Assembly: GCF_036323735.1 (NCBI RefSeq)
Contig: NC_086019.1
Location: 234,367,102 to 234,431,101 of the forward strand
DNA: 64,000 bases
Source: Rattus norvegicus
Lineage: Eukaryota; Chordata; Mammalia; Rodentia; Muridae
Direction of reading: 5' to 3'
The position numbers and the translations under genes were made by a program. Numbering within the stretch: the first letter of the stretch is position 1; every line of letters starts with the position of its first letter. Positions 38,889-49,388 of the stretch are shown one piece after another. Under the pieces are notes generated by a model. It saw only the letters and a program-made list of their open reading frames with translations, made no database searches and was not told the origin of the DNA.

Positions 38889-41800
38889 CCAGTGCCATGA
38901 GGAGACACCATGACCAAAGAACTCTTATAACAACAACATTTAATTGAGGCTGGCTTACAATTTCAGAGGTTCAGTTCATTATCATAATGGTAGGAAGGAT
39001 GGTGGTGTGCAGAAAGACAGGGGTTAGAAGAGCTGAGAGTTCTACATTTTGATCCAAAGGCCCCACAGGAGACTACTGGAATTACACATTGGGTGGAGCT
39101 TAAGCTAGGAGACTTCAAAGCCCACACCCACAGTAACACTCCCTTCAACAAGGCCACACCTATTCCAACAAGGCCACACCTCCTCTAAGTTCCATTTCCC
39201 ATGGGACAAGAATATTCAAACCACAACCATGGCAACTCTTATAAAGAAAACACTTTATTGGGGCTGACTTACCAAGGTCTAGTCCACCATTGTAATGTTG
39301 TGGAGGATGGATAAGAGTTCCACCTCTGCATCTATAGACAACAGGAAGAGACTGAGGCATCCTTTCTCCAACAATGCCAGACCTATTCCAACCTCCAATA
39401 GTGCCACTCCTTAAGGCCTACTGGGACCATTTTATTTGACCTACCATTCTATTCCTTGGCACCCCATAGGCTTATAGGTATATCATAAAGCAAAATGCAT
39501 TTAGTCCTACTTTAAAAGTTCCCCTAGTTTATAGCAGTCTCTAATGTATAAAAACCCAAAGTTGTTTTAAGACTCATGACCATCTCTTAACTGTAGTCTC
39601 CTATAAAATTAAAATCAAAAAAGCCGATCACTTACTTCTGACATATAATGGTACAAAAGATACATTACCAGTTCAAAATGTACAAAAGGTTCCACAGTGG
39701 GGATATACTGGACCAAAGCAAGACCAAAACCCAGCTGGGCAAACTCCAATCCCTACATCTCATATCTCATGTCAAAATGCTCTTCAGATCTCCAACTCCA
39801 CACTTCTCTCTCTTGTGCTATGTTCCACTGTCTGTTACCAGGTCTGCTTGGCAGATACCCATGGCACTGACATCTTCGGTGTCTTTGGGGTTCTAAGGCA
39901 ACCAGGCTTCACCTTCACAGCTTCATACAATGGCCTCTCTGGCACATGCCTGGACTTAGCTACTTTCCTTAGCTACAAAGAGCTTGCTTCTATGACTCTA
40001 GACCTGACTATGACTTCTATGACCCTAGAACCCCTTTCTTCTGTGATTCTACACTCAGAACCATGAGGCTGAAGCTTCCAGCTTCTACTGCTTCCTGATA
40101 CATGGGTCCAGTGAAATATTTATAAGGAAAAATCTCCCCAGATGTGTTTGCAGTCCAGAGTGCAGGTAAACAATCTAGATCATGACACATTTAAACTCCT
40201 CTGAAGATTACCAAGTATTAAATGGGGAAAAAATTCATGAACAAATAATTCTAAGGAAAAGAAATATCACATCTCCTAATGACATAAATGAATGTTCATT
40301 CATGACTATAAACAAAAAAAACAAAAACAAACTATGTTGGCAATAGTGGGGAGGCAGGCAGTAGCAAGATGCATAATTAGTCAAAAAACCAGTAAAAGAA
40401 CACACATCCAATATTGTAAAGACTTGGCTTCTGCCCCTAACCACAAGGTAAACAAATTGAAATCAAATTAAAACTAGCACATATACTATCATTTGTACCT
40501 ACTCCAACAATAATAATAAATTTTATCTACTGATAGAGGGCTATAATCTGGAAAATCTTTAAAAGGATAAAATTTTGGCACTATTAATCAGTTATAGGTA
40601 AGTAACTTTCATCTTAATTCCATCTTTAGCAATTTATCTCTCATGCTCCCCAAATAAGTAAAAAGTGGTATACATTCAATGTCAGTCATGGCTCCATGAG
40701 TTTCCTTGTTATCATTGTTTTAAGAGCAAAGAAAGAAAATAGCCTAATTGTCTATTATCATGTCATGTGTTCTAGTTGCATGATTAAAAACACTCTGATC
40801 GGGGCTGGGGATTTAGCTCAGTGGTAGAGCGCTTACTTAGGATGCGCAAGGCCCTGGGTTCGGTCCCCAGCTCCGAAAAAAAAGAACCAAAAAAAAAAAA
40901 AAAACCACTCTGATCAAAATGAATGTGGAGAAGGAAAAGATAGATTTGGCTGACACTTAGCAGTCACAATCTCATGGAAAAAGTCAAGAAAGGAACCTGA
41001 AAAGAGGCAACCTTATTATTTCACACAGCATTACGTCTAATCTAGGAAATCAATTCATACCCAAAACATACAGCAGGAACAATGCAGGATACTGCTAGCT
41101 AACTGACTCCTAGGCTCATGCTTAGTAGCTTTTTCATACAGGCTAAGGAATGCCACCACCCACAGTGGGCTGGGTCCTCCTACACCAATGATAATCATGA
41201 CAATCCCCCACAGACATATTCATAGGCCAATCTGACCTGAGAAATCCCCCATGGGTAACTCTAAGATGAGCCAGGTGGCCAGGTAAACCTAATTGGGTAA
41301 GCCCATCTAATGACTACCGTCAAAATAAAATAATTACATTAATGTACTCAAACATCTTCAAAATGTGTAGTAACCTGGAAAAACAGCAGTGTGTCCTGTC
41401 CTATGATCTGTGTTAATGGTTAGCAGATCATATAAAGATGGGTAGATTGTTTTATCGTATGCTCAAATATTCCTATGGAAAACATGGCCAGAAAACAATA
41501 AGAGTGTTTGATTCCTTGGAGGGAACCTGACAGCTAGAGGCTGTGGTAGGAGAATGGATTATTTCTACTGTAATGAACCTTTGTAGCTCATGAAGCTTAA
41601 AGATGACTGTGTATGAGCTAATCAAAACAAATGGAGTTGCAAAGTGAATTCCCCATTCAGGATAAATCCCTTCCTCTTCTGTACCTCCTCACCTGTTCCC
41701 TTGCTTTTTGTCAACATTCTTGCTTACAGGTATCACCAGCAGTGAACTCCTCCAATGACTCCCTCTCTCCCTCGCATATTTCCACCTCAGCATTTGAAAG

Positions 41801-42075
41801 TCTTCTGAAAGATGATAAAAACCCTCTCCCTACAAAGAATCCTGACACATTTGAAGAAGGCATTACAGATTTTTCTCATTCAGTTCTGGGATTCTAGTTT
41901 GAAACCTGTCCCTATCTTTTAAGGTATTATTTCTCAACCTGTGGGTCACGACCTCCTTGGGGGAGGGAGGTTGTGTGACCTTTAACAGGAGTCACCTAAG
42001 ACAATCAGAAAACACACATGTCTAACACTGAGATTCATAACAGTAGCAAAATTACAGTTATGATGTAGCAATGAA
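38889..42075. repeat. Tandem array unit I, distal end of the array
   Basis: Last copy. Its opening motif is altered (CAGTGCCATGAGGAGACACC instead of the usual form), it lacks short stretches near 39,940 and 40,110, and it alone carries an ID SINE (40,801-40,905). The usual unit-to-unit junction is absent: where internal units leave URR1 for unrelated sequence, this copy continues through further URR1 sequence and then leaves the array. The array boundary is therefore about 42,075. Confidence 0.86.
40801..40905 (+). mobile_element. ID SINE in array unit I
   Basis: Plus-strand ID element of rat type: GGGGCTGGGGATTTAGCTCA start, A box TAGCTCAGTGG, B box GGTTCGGTCCC, then an A-rich tail broken by GAACC. 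The target duplication CACTCTGATC is at 40,791-40,800 and 40,906-40,915. No other unit has it, so it inserted after the array formed. It resembles tRNA-Ala but lacks a cloverleaf 3' half and is not a tRNA gene. Confidence 0.96.
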
Positions 42076-42138
42076 ATAATTTTATGGCTGAGGGGTACCA
42101 CAACTTGAGTTACTATATTAATGGGTCACAGTATGAAG
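41928..42138 (+). mobile_element. URR1 DNA transposon, longest copy, at array edge
   Basis: Non-autonomous hAT-type rodent element. Recognisable blocks are TTCTCAACCTGTGGGTCACG, the CAATCAGAAAACACAC stretch, ATTCATAACAGTAGCAAAAT, then AATAATTTTATGGCTGAGGG and TTAATGGGTCACAG. Internal array units have only the first part and stop after GCAATGAA. This copy continues for about 65 more bases, although the final inverted-repeat end is not clear. It spans the array boundary. Confidence 0.85.
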
Positions 42139-42159
42139 ACTATCCTTTTAAGGGAAAGT

Positions 42160-42225
42160 GGAGAGAATAGAAAGAAAAAGAAAAGAAAAGAAAAGAAAAG
42201 AAAAGAAAGATGGAAGGAAGTAAAG

Positions 42226-42305
<80 letters not shown>

Positions 42306-42306
42306 A
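42160..42306 (+). repeat. Polypurine tract (AAAAG)n/(GAAA)n/(GA)n
   Basis: About 145 bases almost entirely of A and G: AAAGA-type repeats, then GAAA repeats, then GA repeats with few interruptions. It lies directly beyond the array edge. The Lys/Arg/Glu-rich ORF across it is a by-product of the repeat. Confidence 0.97.
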
Positions 42307-42780
42307 ATGGTGGTATAGACCTGACTCTCTTGCAGTATTGTTAGGGAAAATCACGTGGAGACATTCAGCTGTGTGAGTGAGAGGGAAGATACTCACCCTG
42401 TAGATTCTATGACCTCATAATGGCCTTGCACTATTACATCATCACATCTTGCCTAGCAAGTCAGTGTGGTTTTTGATTGGCTGGAAGTCCTGCTTCACAG
42501 GGAGGGACGCTATGCTTTGTCTTGTCATCCTGGTCAAAAACCTGGCATTGGGAAAGGTTATTGGCCCTGGAATGGAACCTGCTCTTGTTATTTTGCCTAA
42601 ATGATTGAATTGTCTTCCAAATATTTCTGCTTAATACCCATAGATCCATGGGAAAAGTTCCTGTAGGGGAGAGCAGTCGATGGCAAAATATAGAACTGTT
42701 CAGAGTACTGAGAATAAGAGAGTAGGTGCTCAGCTCTGTAGGACAGCCAATCAATCACAGCAGCACCAAGATTCAGGGAC
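42307..42780. other. Non-coding interval, no recognised family
   Basis: No ORF of interest and no repeat that I can name. The minus-strand 97-codon frame at 42,461-42,754 has no recognisable domain and no splice context, so I do not call a gene. Confidence 0.5.
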
Positions 42781-43432
42781 CATCTTGGAAAAGGAAGAAT
42801 GCAAATTGAGAGGCTGAGGAGGAGTGCTTGAAATGCTTTCTGGACCTGGCATGGCTGACTATCACAATCATGAACTCACAACAGTTCTGTGGTTACCTGC
42901 ATAAGATCTACCTAAGATCAAGCCAGACAAAACGGTAGCATTGATTGAGTAGACAATCTCCTCTTACTGAGGTGTTATTGGCAGTGGGTAGTTGTCAAGG
43001 AAGGGTAAGTTACTCTATTTGGAGGATGTGTCCACTGATCCATTTCCCATGATCTATTGGATTTCCCTTTCTCATGCACATATAGGCAGCATTAACTGTA
43101 GCTAGTGGATATGGTGGTTTCCTTAGACTCACCAAATGTTCCCATTTGGTCACCAGTTGGTGGCATTGCTTGGGGAGTTTGAGGAGGTACAGCCTTGTTA
43201 GAAGAAGTATGTGCAGAAGAGCGAGTGCTGGCTTTGAGAGTAGGTAGAGTTCACTTGTTTATCCTAGGGGTTGAAGTGGTCTCGAAGCTTCCTCCCCTGG
43301 CCCCTGCACACCCCTGCTCTTCTTCTCCTTATGCACTCTTACTGTGGAACCATAAGGCCAAATAAATGCTTCCTTCTATTCAGTTGCCTTGGCCATGGTA
43401 GCTCATCAGAGCAATGAGAGGGTAACTACTAC
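42781..43432 (+). mobile_element. Old L1/Lx-type 3' UTR fragment
   Basis: The plus-strand sequence resembles the 3' untranslated part of old rodent L1 (Lx-like) elements: a stretch with ACAATCATGAACTCACAACA, then GGTGGCATTGCTTGGGGAG, and a tail AAATAAATGCTTCCTTCTAT followed by GTTGCCTTGGCCATGGTAGC. That tail is the sense-strand relative of the minus-strand tail that begins each array unit. Family assignment is from memory and needs a repeat-library search. Confidence 0.6.
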
Positions 43433-44379
43433 AGTAAATCATAATAATATAAAAAGAAGTGAAGTTGGAATGGGCCCTGTTAGGGGGACAAAGAGAGGGG
43501 AAATGGTAGGGTAGATAATGTTCCATTGCATACTTCTATGCCAAGTCTTAAAAGTAAGGAGATGAGTGCAGATGCTATAAAATTAAAATAATGGCTTTCT
43601 TTTACCCCGCACTAGATCTGCACTAGATCTGGCACCATAGTGCCCCAAGACATCTAGAGGATGTCTTCATCTCAGTCAGCAAAGCGCTTCACCCACTCCG
43701 CTCTATCCCATATCACACTGCCTATGGCTACTCTCTGAGCCTGGCAACAATCTCTACCCATCTAGTTCCCAAGGCAGGCTGCCACCATGCCAGACATACA
43801 CATCCCAATTCCATGGCAGCCCAGTGTCTCCAGCCACCACAAACTCTCTTGAATTCAATTAAATCACCACATGAAAGAACACACAACACAATAACTCTGA
43901 TCCAACTGATAAGATATAATTGCCCACCTAAACATACAAAGCCCTGTACACAGCCATCCCTTAAGAACATTCATAACGACCTGTAAACGTGCAGAGAGGA
44001 ATCTTAACATCAGCCTCCATGCTCTCTCCACTGCTTCTTCCTTCTCACTCCAGTCTCCTCCTCCTCTCTAAAACTTTTTTCCTGCCTATCCTTCCTTCTT
44101 GTCCAATGACAGGCCTCATTCTATTTTGACCTGCCTACACCTGCGTGATAGCATCATCCTACAGGGCACCACAGCGGCATAAATTTGGTGGGAGTAACCA
44201 ACCAATATCTGATTCAAGTTAAGGCCACTCCATGAAATGGAACCCATCCCAACACTGCTAGGTGCCTAGGATCCTAAGGCAATGCAGCTCAGGGATCTAG
44301 GAGAAAACCATCTACCACTGTTCTGCTAAAACAATGTGACCATAAAATGACTCCTACATCCATAGATCTGTGCCTTGCT
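43433..44379. other. Non-coding interval, no gene seen
   Basis: Includes a direct duplication of the 10-mer CACTAGATCT near 43,611-43,631. The minus-strand 80-codon frame (43,728-43,970) has no domain that I recognise. Part of the interval may be old LTR or L1 material, but I cannot assign it. Confidence 0.45.
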
Positions 44380-44857
44380 AAGCTGTGCCAGAAGCTTCCT
44401 CAGCAGATGGGGAACAATACAGAGACTCATGTCCAAACAATATGAAGAGAGAGATTTTTTTGAAACACCAAGCCTGAAAGGGATTTCTCCATCAACTCCT
44501 TCTCCTCAGGCCTCAGGGAGCTCTGCAGAAGAGGAGGCAGAAAGATTGTAAGAGCCAGAGGGGATGAAGGACACCAAGAATCAAGGTCTTCTAGATACAA
44601 GATCGGAGCCCATATGAATTCAGAGACTCCTGCAGCATGCACAGAGCCTACATCAGCCTGCACCACATGGGGTCCTAGAGCTGAAGAGAAATAGGCACAT
44701 GCCCTCATCCCTGTCACAGAAACTCTCACCTATGGATAGACACTTGCAAACAAAATGAGTTTTCTCTAAGGGAGACTCCTAGGGGAAACAAACCACGCTT
44801 TGGGATAGGCCTCATGCCCAGCAGTAGATGAACAAACAGCACAATGCTATCTCAGTG

Positions 44858-45043
44858 GGGGATCGGAGAGATGGCTCAGCAGTTAAGAGCACTGGTTGCT
44901 CTTCCAGAGGTCCTGAGTTTGATTCCCAGCAACCACATGGTGGCTCGGTAATGGGATCCAATGCTCTCTTCTGGTGTGTCTGAAGACAGTGACAGTGTAC
45001 TCATATATAAAATAACTAAATCTCAAAAAATATTTTTAAAAAT
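44858..45043 (+). mobile_element. B2/B3 SINE
   Basis: tRNA-derived SINE with GGAGAGATGGCTCAGCAGTT, AAGAGCACTGGTTGCTCTTC, the B-box region GAGTTTGATTCCCAGCAACC, and TCTTCTGGTGTGTCTGAAGA, ending in an A-rich tail. A 10-base target duplication TATCTCAGTG flanks it at 44,848-44,857 and 45,044-45,053. Confidence 0.93.
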
Positions 45044-45087
45044 TATCTCAGTGATGTCTTCAGAGATTCTCTGTCTCAAAATGTCAG

Positions 45088-45114
45088 GGCTTTTTTTTTT
45101 TTTTTTTTTTTTTA
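45088..45114 (+). repeat. Poly-T run
   Basis: About 26 consecutive T residues upstream of the CTGT/CT tract, inside the old L1 3' UTR region. Confidence 0.95.
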
Positions 45115-45172
45115 ACTTACAGGTCCTTTGCGGAAGTATTATGGTTTCTGGTCTTGAATTTGTATATGATTC

Positions 45173-45323
45173 CTCTCTTCCCTGTCTGTCTCTCTGTCTC
45201 TCTGTATCTCTCTCTGTATCTCTGTCTCTGTCTGTCTGTCTGTCTCTGTCTCTGTCTCTCTGTATCTCTCTCTGTATCTCTGTCTCTGTCTGTCTGTCTC
45301 TGTCTCTGTCTGTCTGTCTCTCC

Positions 45324-45381
<58 letters not shown>

Positions 45382-45382
45382 C
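45173..45382 (+). repeat. (CTGT)n/(CT)n polypyrimidine microsatellite
   Basis: About 200 bases of CTGT, CTCTGTAT and CT repeats in shifting registers, about 0.8-1.0 kb upstream of the Kcnv2 start codon. ORFs on both strands here (up to 182 codons) consist of repeat-encoded Leu/Ser/Cys or Arg/Glu/Asp and are not genes. Confidence 0.97.
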
Positions 45383-45645
45383 TGGATCTATGTGTTTCTT
45401 GTGTTTTTTCTTCACCTCTTTTTCTTTTTGGTCACTGTGTCATATGCTGATATGTTTGATTTATTTTTATTTGTATTATTATTCCTTAAATGCCTGTTTC
45501 CCCCCTTAGGGAGAGATAGAAAGGGTGTGACTTTGAATGGGAGGGTAAGTGGGAAGGAACTGGGAGAAGTGGGGGAGGGAAAACCATAACGAGAATATAT
45601 TATATGAAAAAATATATTTTCAATAAAAAGAAAACCTTCTAGGGA

Positions 45646-46182
45646 ATCTAAACAAAGGGTCCTAAGCTGACGAGTCACGAGGTCAGCTCTCTGCTGTCAT
45701 TACTTTCTATGGTGGGATTTCCGAGGGCAGGGGCTTCAATCTCAGGTTTAAGGATGAAAGCAGGGGCATCCATCTCTAGCTAATTCAGTTGATTTTATCT
45801 CAGCACACATATCCTAAGCACTTCCCCAGGGCAAGGCTGACCGACATTTTTATTAGCAATAATCTCTGCCTTCTTCTGATTATCTGGAGATTTAAGACCA
45901 CATAATCACCCTCCGCGTCAGAGGTGGGGGGGGGGGGCGGGGAGAACTGGCTAAGAGGCCCAAATCCCTCCTAACGCTTGCTTCTTCCCTATCAGCAAGA
46001 TTAGAGCACTCAAGTCTCTCTGCCACTAAGTATTCAGATCTGGCAGGCTAGCCTGGACTTTTTCAGGCCAGGAGAAAGAGCAGCTTTGAGAGTAATGCCT
46101 GGGGCCCCAGTCTGCTGGTCTCTCTAAAACAGTACAGGGCAGTGAACGCTAGAGACAGGCAAGGGGTCTGACTCCGAACGCC
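45646..46182 (+). promoter_or_regulatory. Presumed Kcnv2 promoter and 5' UTR
   Basis: Apparently unique sequence between the old L1 3' end and the Kcnv2 start codon. It contains a G run (about 45,927-45,937) and two matches to the CRX/OTX core: TAATCT at 45,860-45,865 and AGATTA at 45,998-46,003. An upstream ATG opens a 10-codon reading frame at 46,095-46,127. I see no clear TATA box and cannot place the transcription start. The promoter role is inferred from position and from the known photoreceptor expression of Kcnv2. Confidence 0.5.
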
Positions 46183-47586
46183 ATGCTGAAACAGAGCACC
46201 GAGAGGAGATGGTCCTTGAGCTACAAGCTCTGGAATACCTCAGAGACTGAGGATGTGCCCAACACTGGAAGCAACCAACACCGTAAGAGCATCTGCTCCA
46301 TGGGAGCCCGCACTGGCTCTCAGGCCAGCATCGCACCACAGTGGACCGAGGGCAACTACAATTACTACATCGAGGAAGATGAGGACTGCGGGGAGGAGGA
46401 GGATTGGAAGGATGATCTTGCTGAAGAGAACCAGAAGCCCGAGGGCCCCCCAGCTCCACTGGATGGCCACACTGACACTCCAACCCAGCTGTCTACGCTA
46501 AAAGTAAACGTAGGCGGCCACAGCTATCAGCTGGAATGCTGTGAGCTGGCCAACTACCCCAAAACGCGCCTGGGTCGCCTGGTCACCTCCACCAGCCGCA
46601 ACTGCCAGCTGGGCCTGTGCGATGACTACGAGGCAAAGACTGACGAGTACTTCTTTGACCGTGACCCGGCGGTCTTCCAGCTCATCTACAACTTCTACAC
46701 ATCAGGGGTGTTGCTGGTGCGAGACGAGCTGTGTCCACGAAGCTTCCTGGAGGAGCTGGGCTACTGGGGCGTGAGGCTCAAGTACACGCCACGCTGCTGT
46801 CGCATCTGCTTCGAGGAGCGGAGGGACGAACTGAGCGAGCAACTGAAGATCCAAAGGGAGCTGCGTGCGCAGGCGCAGGCCGAGGAGGCCGAGGAACTCT
46901 TTCGGGACATGCGCTTCTATGGACCACAGCGTCAGCGCCTCTGGAACCTTATGGAGAAGCCCTTCTCTTCCGTAGCCGCCAAGGCCATGGGGGTGGCCTC
47001 CAATCTCTTCGTCCTCATCTCCGTAGTGGCCCTGGCGCTCAACACGGTGGAGGAGATGCAGCACCAGGCGGAGCAGGGCACAGGTGGTGGGGACCCCAGG
47101 CCCATATTGGAGCACGTGGAGATGCTGTGCGTGGCTTTCTTCACTCTGGAGTTCCTGCTGCGCCTCGCCTCCACCCCCAACCTGCGGCGCTTTGCACGCA
47201 GCGCCCTCAACCTGGTGGACCTGGTGGCCATTCTGCCTTTCTACCTGCAGCTGCTGCTGGAGTGCTTCACGAGCGAGGACCAGAGGCATGGCAAGGGCTC
47301 CCCACGGGAACACGACCTGGAGACCGTGGGCCGTGTGGGCAAGGTGGGCCAGGTCCTGCGCATCATGCGCCTCATGCGCATCTTCCGCATCCTCAAGCTA
47401 GCCCGCCACTCCACAGGTTTGCGGGCCTTCGGCTTCACGCTGCGCCAGTGCTACCAGCAGGTTGGCTGCCTGATGCTCTTCATCACTATGGGCATCTTTT
47501 CCTTCTCTGCAGCGGTCTACTCGGTGGAGCACGACGTGCCTGGTACCAACTTCACCAGCATCCTCCATGCCTGGTGGTGGGCTGCG
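46183..47586 (+). CDS. Kcnv2: Kcnv2 coding exon 1 (Kv8.2 potassium-channel subunit, residues 1-468)
   Basis: Encodes most of Kv8.2, a silent voltage-gated K+ channel subunit that joins Kv2-type subunits in the plasma membrane. The start MLKQS matches the family N-terminus, with G at -3. An acidic stretch follows (YYIEEDEDCGEEED, about residues 60-75), then the T1 tetramerisation domain (about 106-210, beginning LKVNVGGHSYQL). Membrane segments: S1 about 265-290, S2 308-330, S3 340-362, S4 390-410, S5 427-448. S4 has regularly spaced charges R393, R396, R399, R402, K405 and R408. The exon stops in the pore helix (AWWWAA) at GCG|GTGAGT. GC content is much higher than in the flanks. Reading past the donor gives 18 more codons and a stop, which I treat as intron. 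Mutations in the human gene cause cone dystrophy with supernormal rod response. Confidence 0.97.
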
Positions 47587-47844
47587 GTGAGTAGCGTGGC
47601 ACTTGGGCTATTGCATCCTTCCTATCAGCACAAAACACTCTGATTCCCGCCCCACCCCGCCCCGCCCTGCCCCCAATCCTTTGGTCAAGCTTGTCAGAGC
47701 ACCTCTTCACCACGTGGTTGCCTCCAGCAAAACCTGGATGGATAAGGTTGGAGCAACATCATGATTGTAGTTTCCTATCTGAGGTTTACATGACCCTAAA
47801 TTTTTTTCAAATCCAGATTTAATCTTAAATTCCTTGACGGAGGG

Positions 47845-47981
47845 AGAGCTGGTTAGGTGTAGCATGAATCCTGTAATCCCCGCACTGGGGAGAGAGGAGG
47901 ACTAGCCCACGTGTTAGAGGCCAGCTTGGGTTACTTGAGACACCTATTATCTCAAAAAAAAAAAAAAAAAAAAAAAAAAAA
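47845..47981 (+). mobile_element. Degenerate B1-like SINE with long poly-A
   Basis: Contains CTGTAATCCCCGCACTGGG and GAGGCCAGCTTGGGTTAC, recognisable B1/7SL-like blocks, then an uninterrupted A run of 27 at 47,955-47,981. It lies 260 bases into the Kcnv2 intron. The body is diverged, so subfamily is not assigned. Confidence 0.7.
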
Positions 47982-49337
47982 GCAAAACGTGGGTGGGGGA
48001 GAAAAATTTGACAGGCAGAATTTTGGAAAAGTGAAAAACGATTCATGTTTTGCACATTCAGTCACCTCTCATTGGACACTTAGTGTCCTAAATATTTTGT
48101 AAAACTGACTTCATGTAAACATAAGAAGCACATGGCTGTTGTCACCATTTCTTTTTAAGAGGACGAAAAGCAGCACCAGTCTTTGAAGGACACTATAGAT
48201 ACCTTACAGAAGAGGGTAAGCGTTGGCTGAGCAGTGCTGATCCTGAGGACTGGCTGCCTCTTGTCCTGGCCCAGTCTAAAATAAGTCTGTCCTGTTCTAA
48301 GGTCCACAACCTTTCCTTGCTTTACCACTGTGTCTCACAGGATTTGTCATACCTTGCTTAAACTGACTGTTAATATCTGAGTTATTCTTATCACTGTCTT
48401 GAGAGCTTGACTCTTCAAAGTAACCCAGGCCATTTACTTAAAAGGCCTGTTTCTGGTTTACTAGATGAATCCTTTTTGAAAGATGCTAGCTGACCGACTC
48501 ATCTCAGAGCAGTGAGTAATTGAATAGATCCTTGGGTTTTCTTCTGCCAAGCAAACGGGAAAATCTTTAAAGACATTAAGCAAAAACTGAAAAGATTGGT
48601 TATTTACAACATCATTGAGGGTGTCAGCATGTAGTCTGGTATAAAATTCTGAGATAAACTAACCCCAAGGCTATTGACAGAGCAGTGTACCATGATGGGA
48701 GACGTAGAGGGGCTAGCCTCCAATATTCCAACAGTTAACCATACTTCTGGCTAAGAAATGTGAGATTCCATGCCATCATTCCCGTTCCTCATTCCCGTGT
48801 CTCTGGAAGAGGAAGTTGGACTCAATGTTCCCTGCAGTTCCACGAGTCTTCCTTCCTTTCCATGATTAAAATAAGCTGAACTTTCCTCAATGGCGGGCTA
48901 TGGTATCAGGCTCTTCTGAACAGGCTTGTCAACGGCTGCTGCTCTGATCATTCTATCTGATATCCCAAGAGACAAAAGGTCATCTCCATAGGAGATAAAC
49001 CATGTGACAGATGGAGTTCACAGAGGATGATTTATCCCCAGCAAATGACATTTACTTTGGAGGTGCCGAAAGTGGGAATGCAAACAGTCAATCCACACAC
49101 TGATGATATAATAGAGTTTTAAAGTCGAAACTTTGCTCCTCCACAGATCTTACTGTGTATAGGCAGCAGTATGATGGGACCTTCAACTAGTTTTAACCCA
49201 CAGTATTTGTGTTAATATGCTAATATAAATATTTTACTAGGCCTGTTAATACTGGAATTTTTTTTTACTTTTAAAATAGTTCTGATGTTCCTGACCATTG
49301 GTTACTTAATTTCCTGTACTGATTAATGAAAACTGAA

Positions 49338-49353
49338 GAGTTTTTGTTGTTGA

Positions 49354-49387
<34 letters not shown>

Positions 49388-49388
49388 A
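49338..49388 (+). repeat. (TTG)n microsatellite
   Basis: About 50 bases of GTT repeats with one early interruption (GATGTT), inside the Kcnv2 intron. Confidence 0.95.

Larger units (their letters stand above)
44380..45645 (+). mobile_element. Old L1/Lx 3' UTR, interrupted by a SINE and a simple repeat
   Basis: The left part (44,380-44,860) contains GAACAATACAGAGACTCATG and GAGGAGGCAGAAAGATTGTA, typical of old rodent L1 3' UTRs. The right part (about 45,400-45,645) contains the closing L1 features: GGGAGAGATAGAAAGGGTGT, TGGGGGAGGGAAAACC, ATATATTATATGAAAA, and a terminal TTTCAATAAAAAGAAAAC with an AATAAA signal. A B2/B3 SINE and a CTGT/CT tract have split it. It is non-coding. Confidence 0.7.

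Noticed and set aside
40801..40873. Possible tRNA-Ala gene
   Set aside because: Has tRNA-like A and B boxes but also the ID-specific body, an A-rich tail and target duplications; it is a SINE.
1..42075. CRISPR-like or other prokaryotic direct-repeat system
   Set aside because: The units are 3.45 kb, composed of rodent transposons, in a mammalian chromosome; no short repeat/spacer pattern.
45023..45509. Leu/Ser-rich and Arg/Glu-rich ORFs up to 182 codons
   Set aside because: Encoded by the CTGT/CT microsatellite and flanking old L1 DNA.
46702..47313. 203-codon minus-strand ORF across Kcnv2 exon 1
   Set aside because: Exact antisense of the GC-rich conserved T1-S3 coding sequence; no domain of its own and explained by codon bias of the real frame.
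46731..47594. 287-codon plus-strand ORF in another frame of Kcnv2 exon 1
   Set aside because: Gly/Ala/His-rich shadow frame; the in-phase Kv8.2 frame explains the conservation.
47587..47643. Read-through of exon 1 giving a 486-residue protein
   Set aside because: A strong GTGAGT donor is present, and joining to 56,897 restores the conserved pore. The 18 extra codons look like intron.
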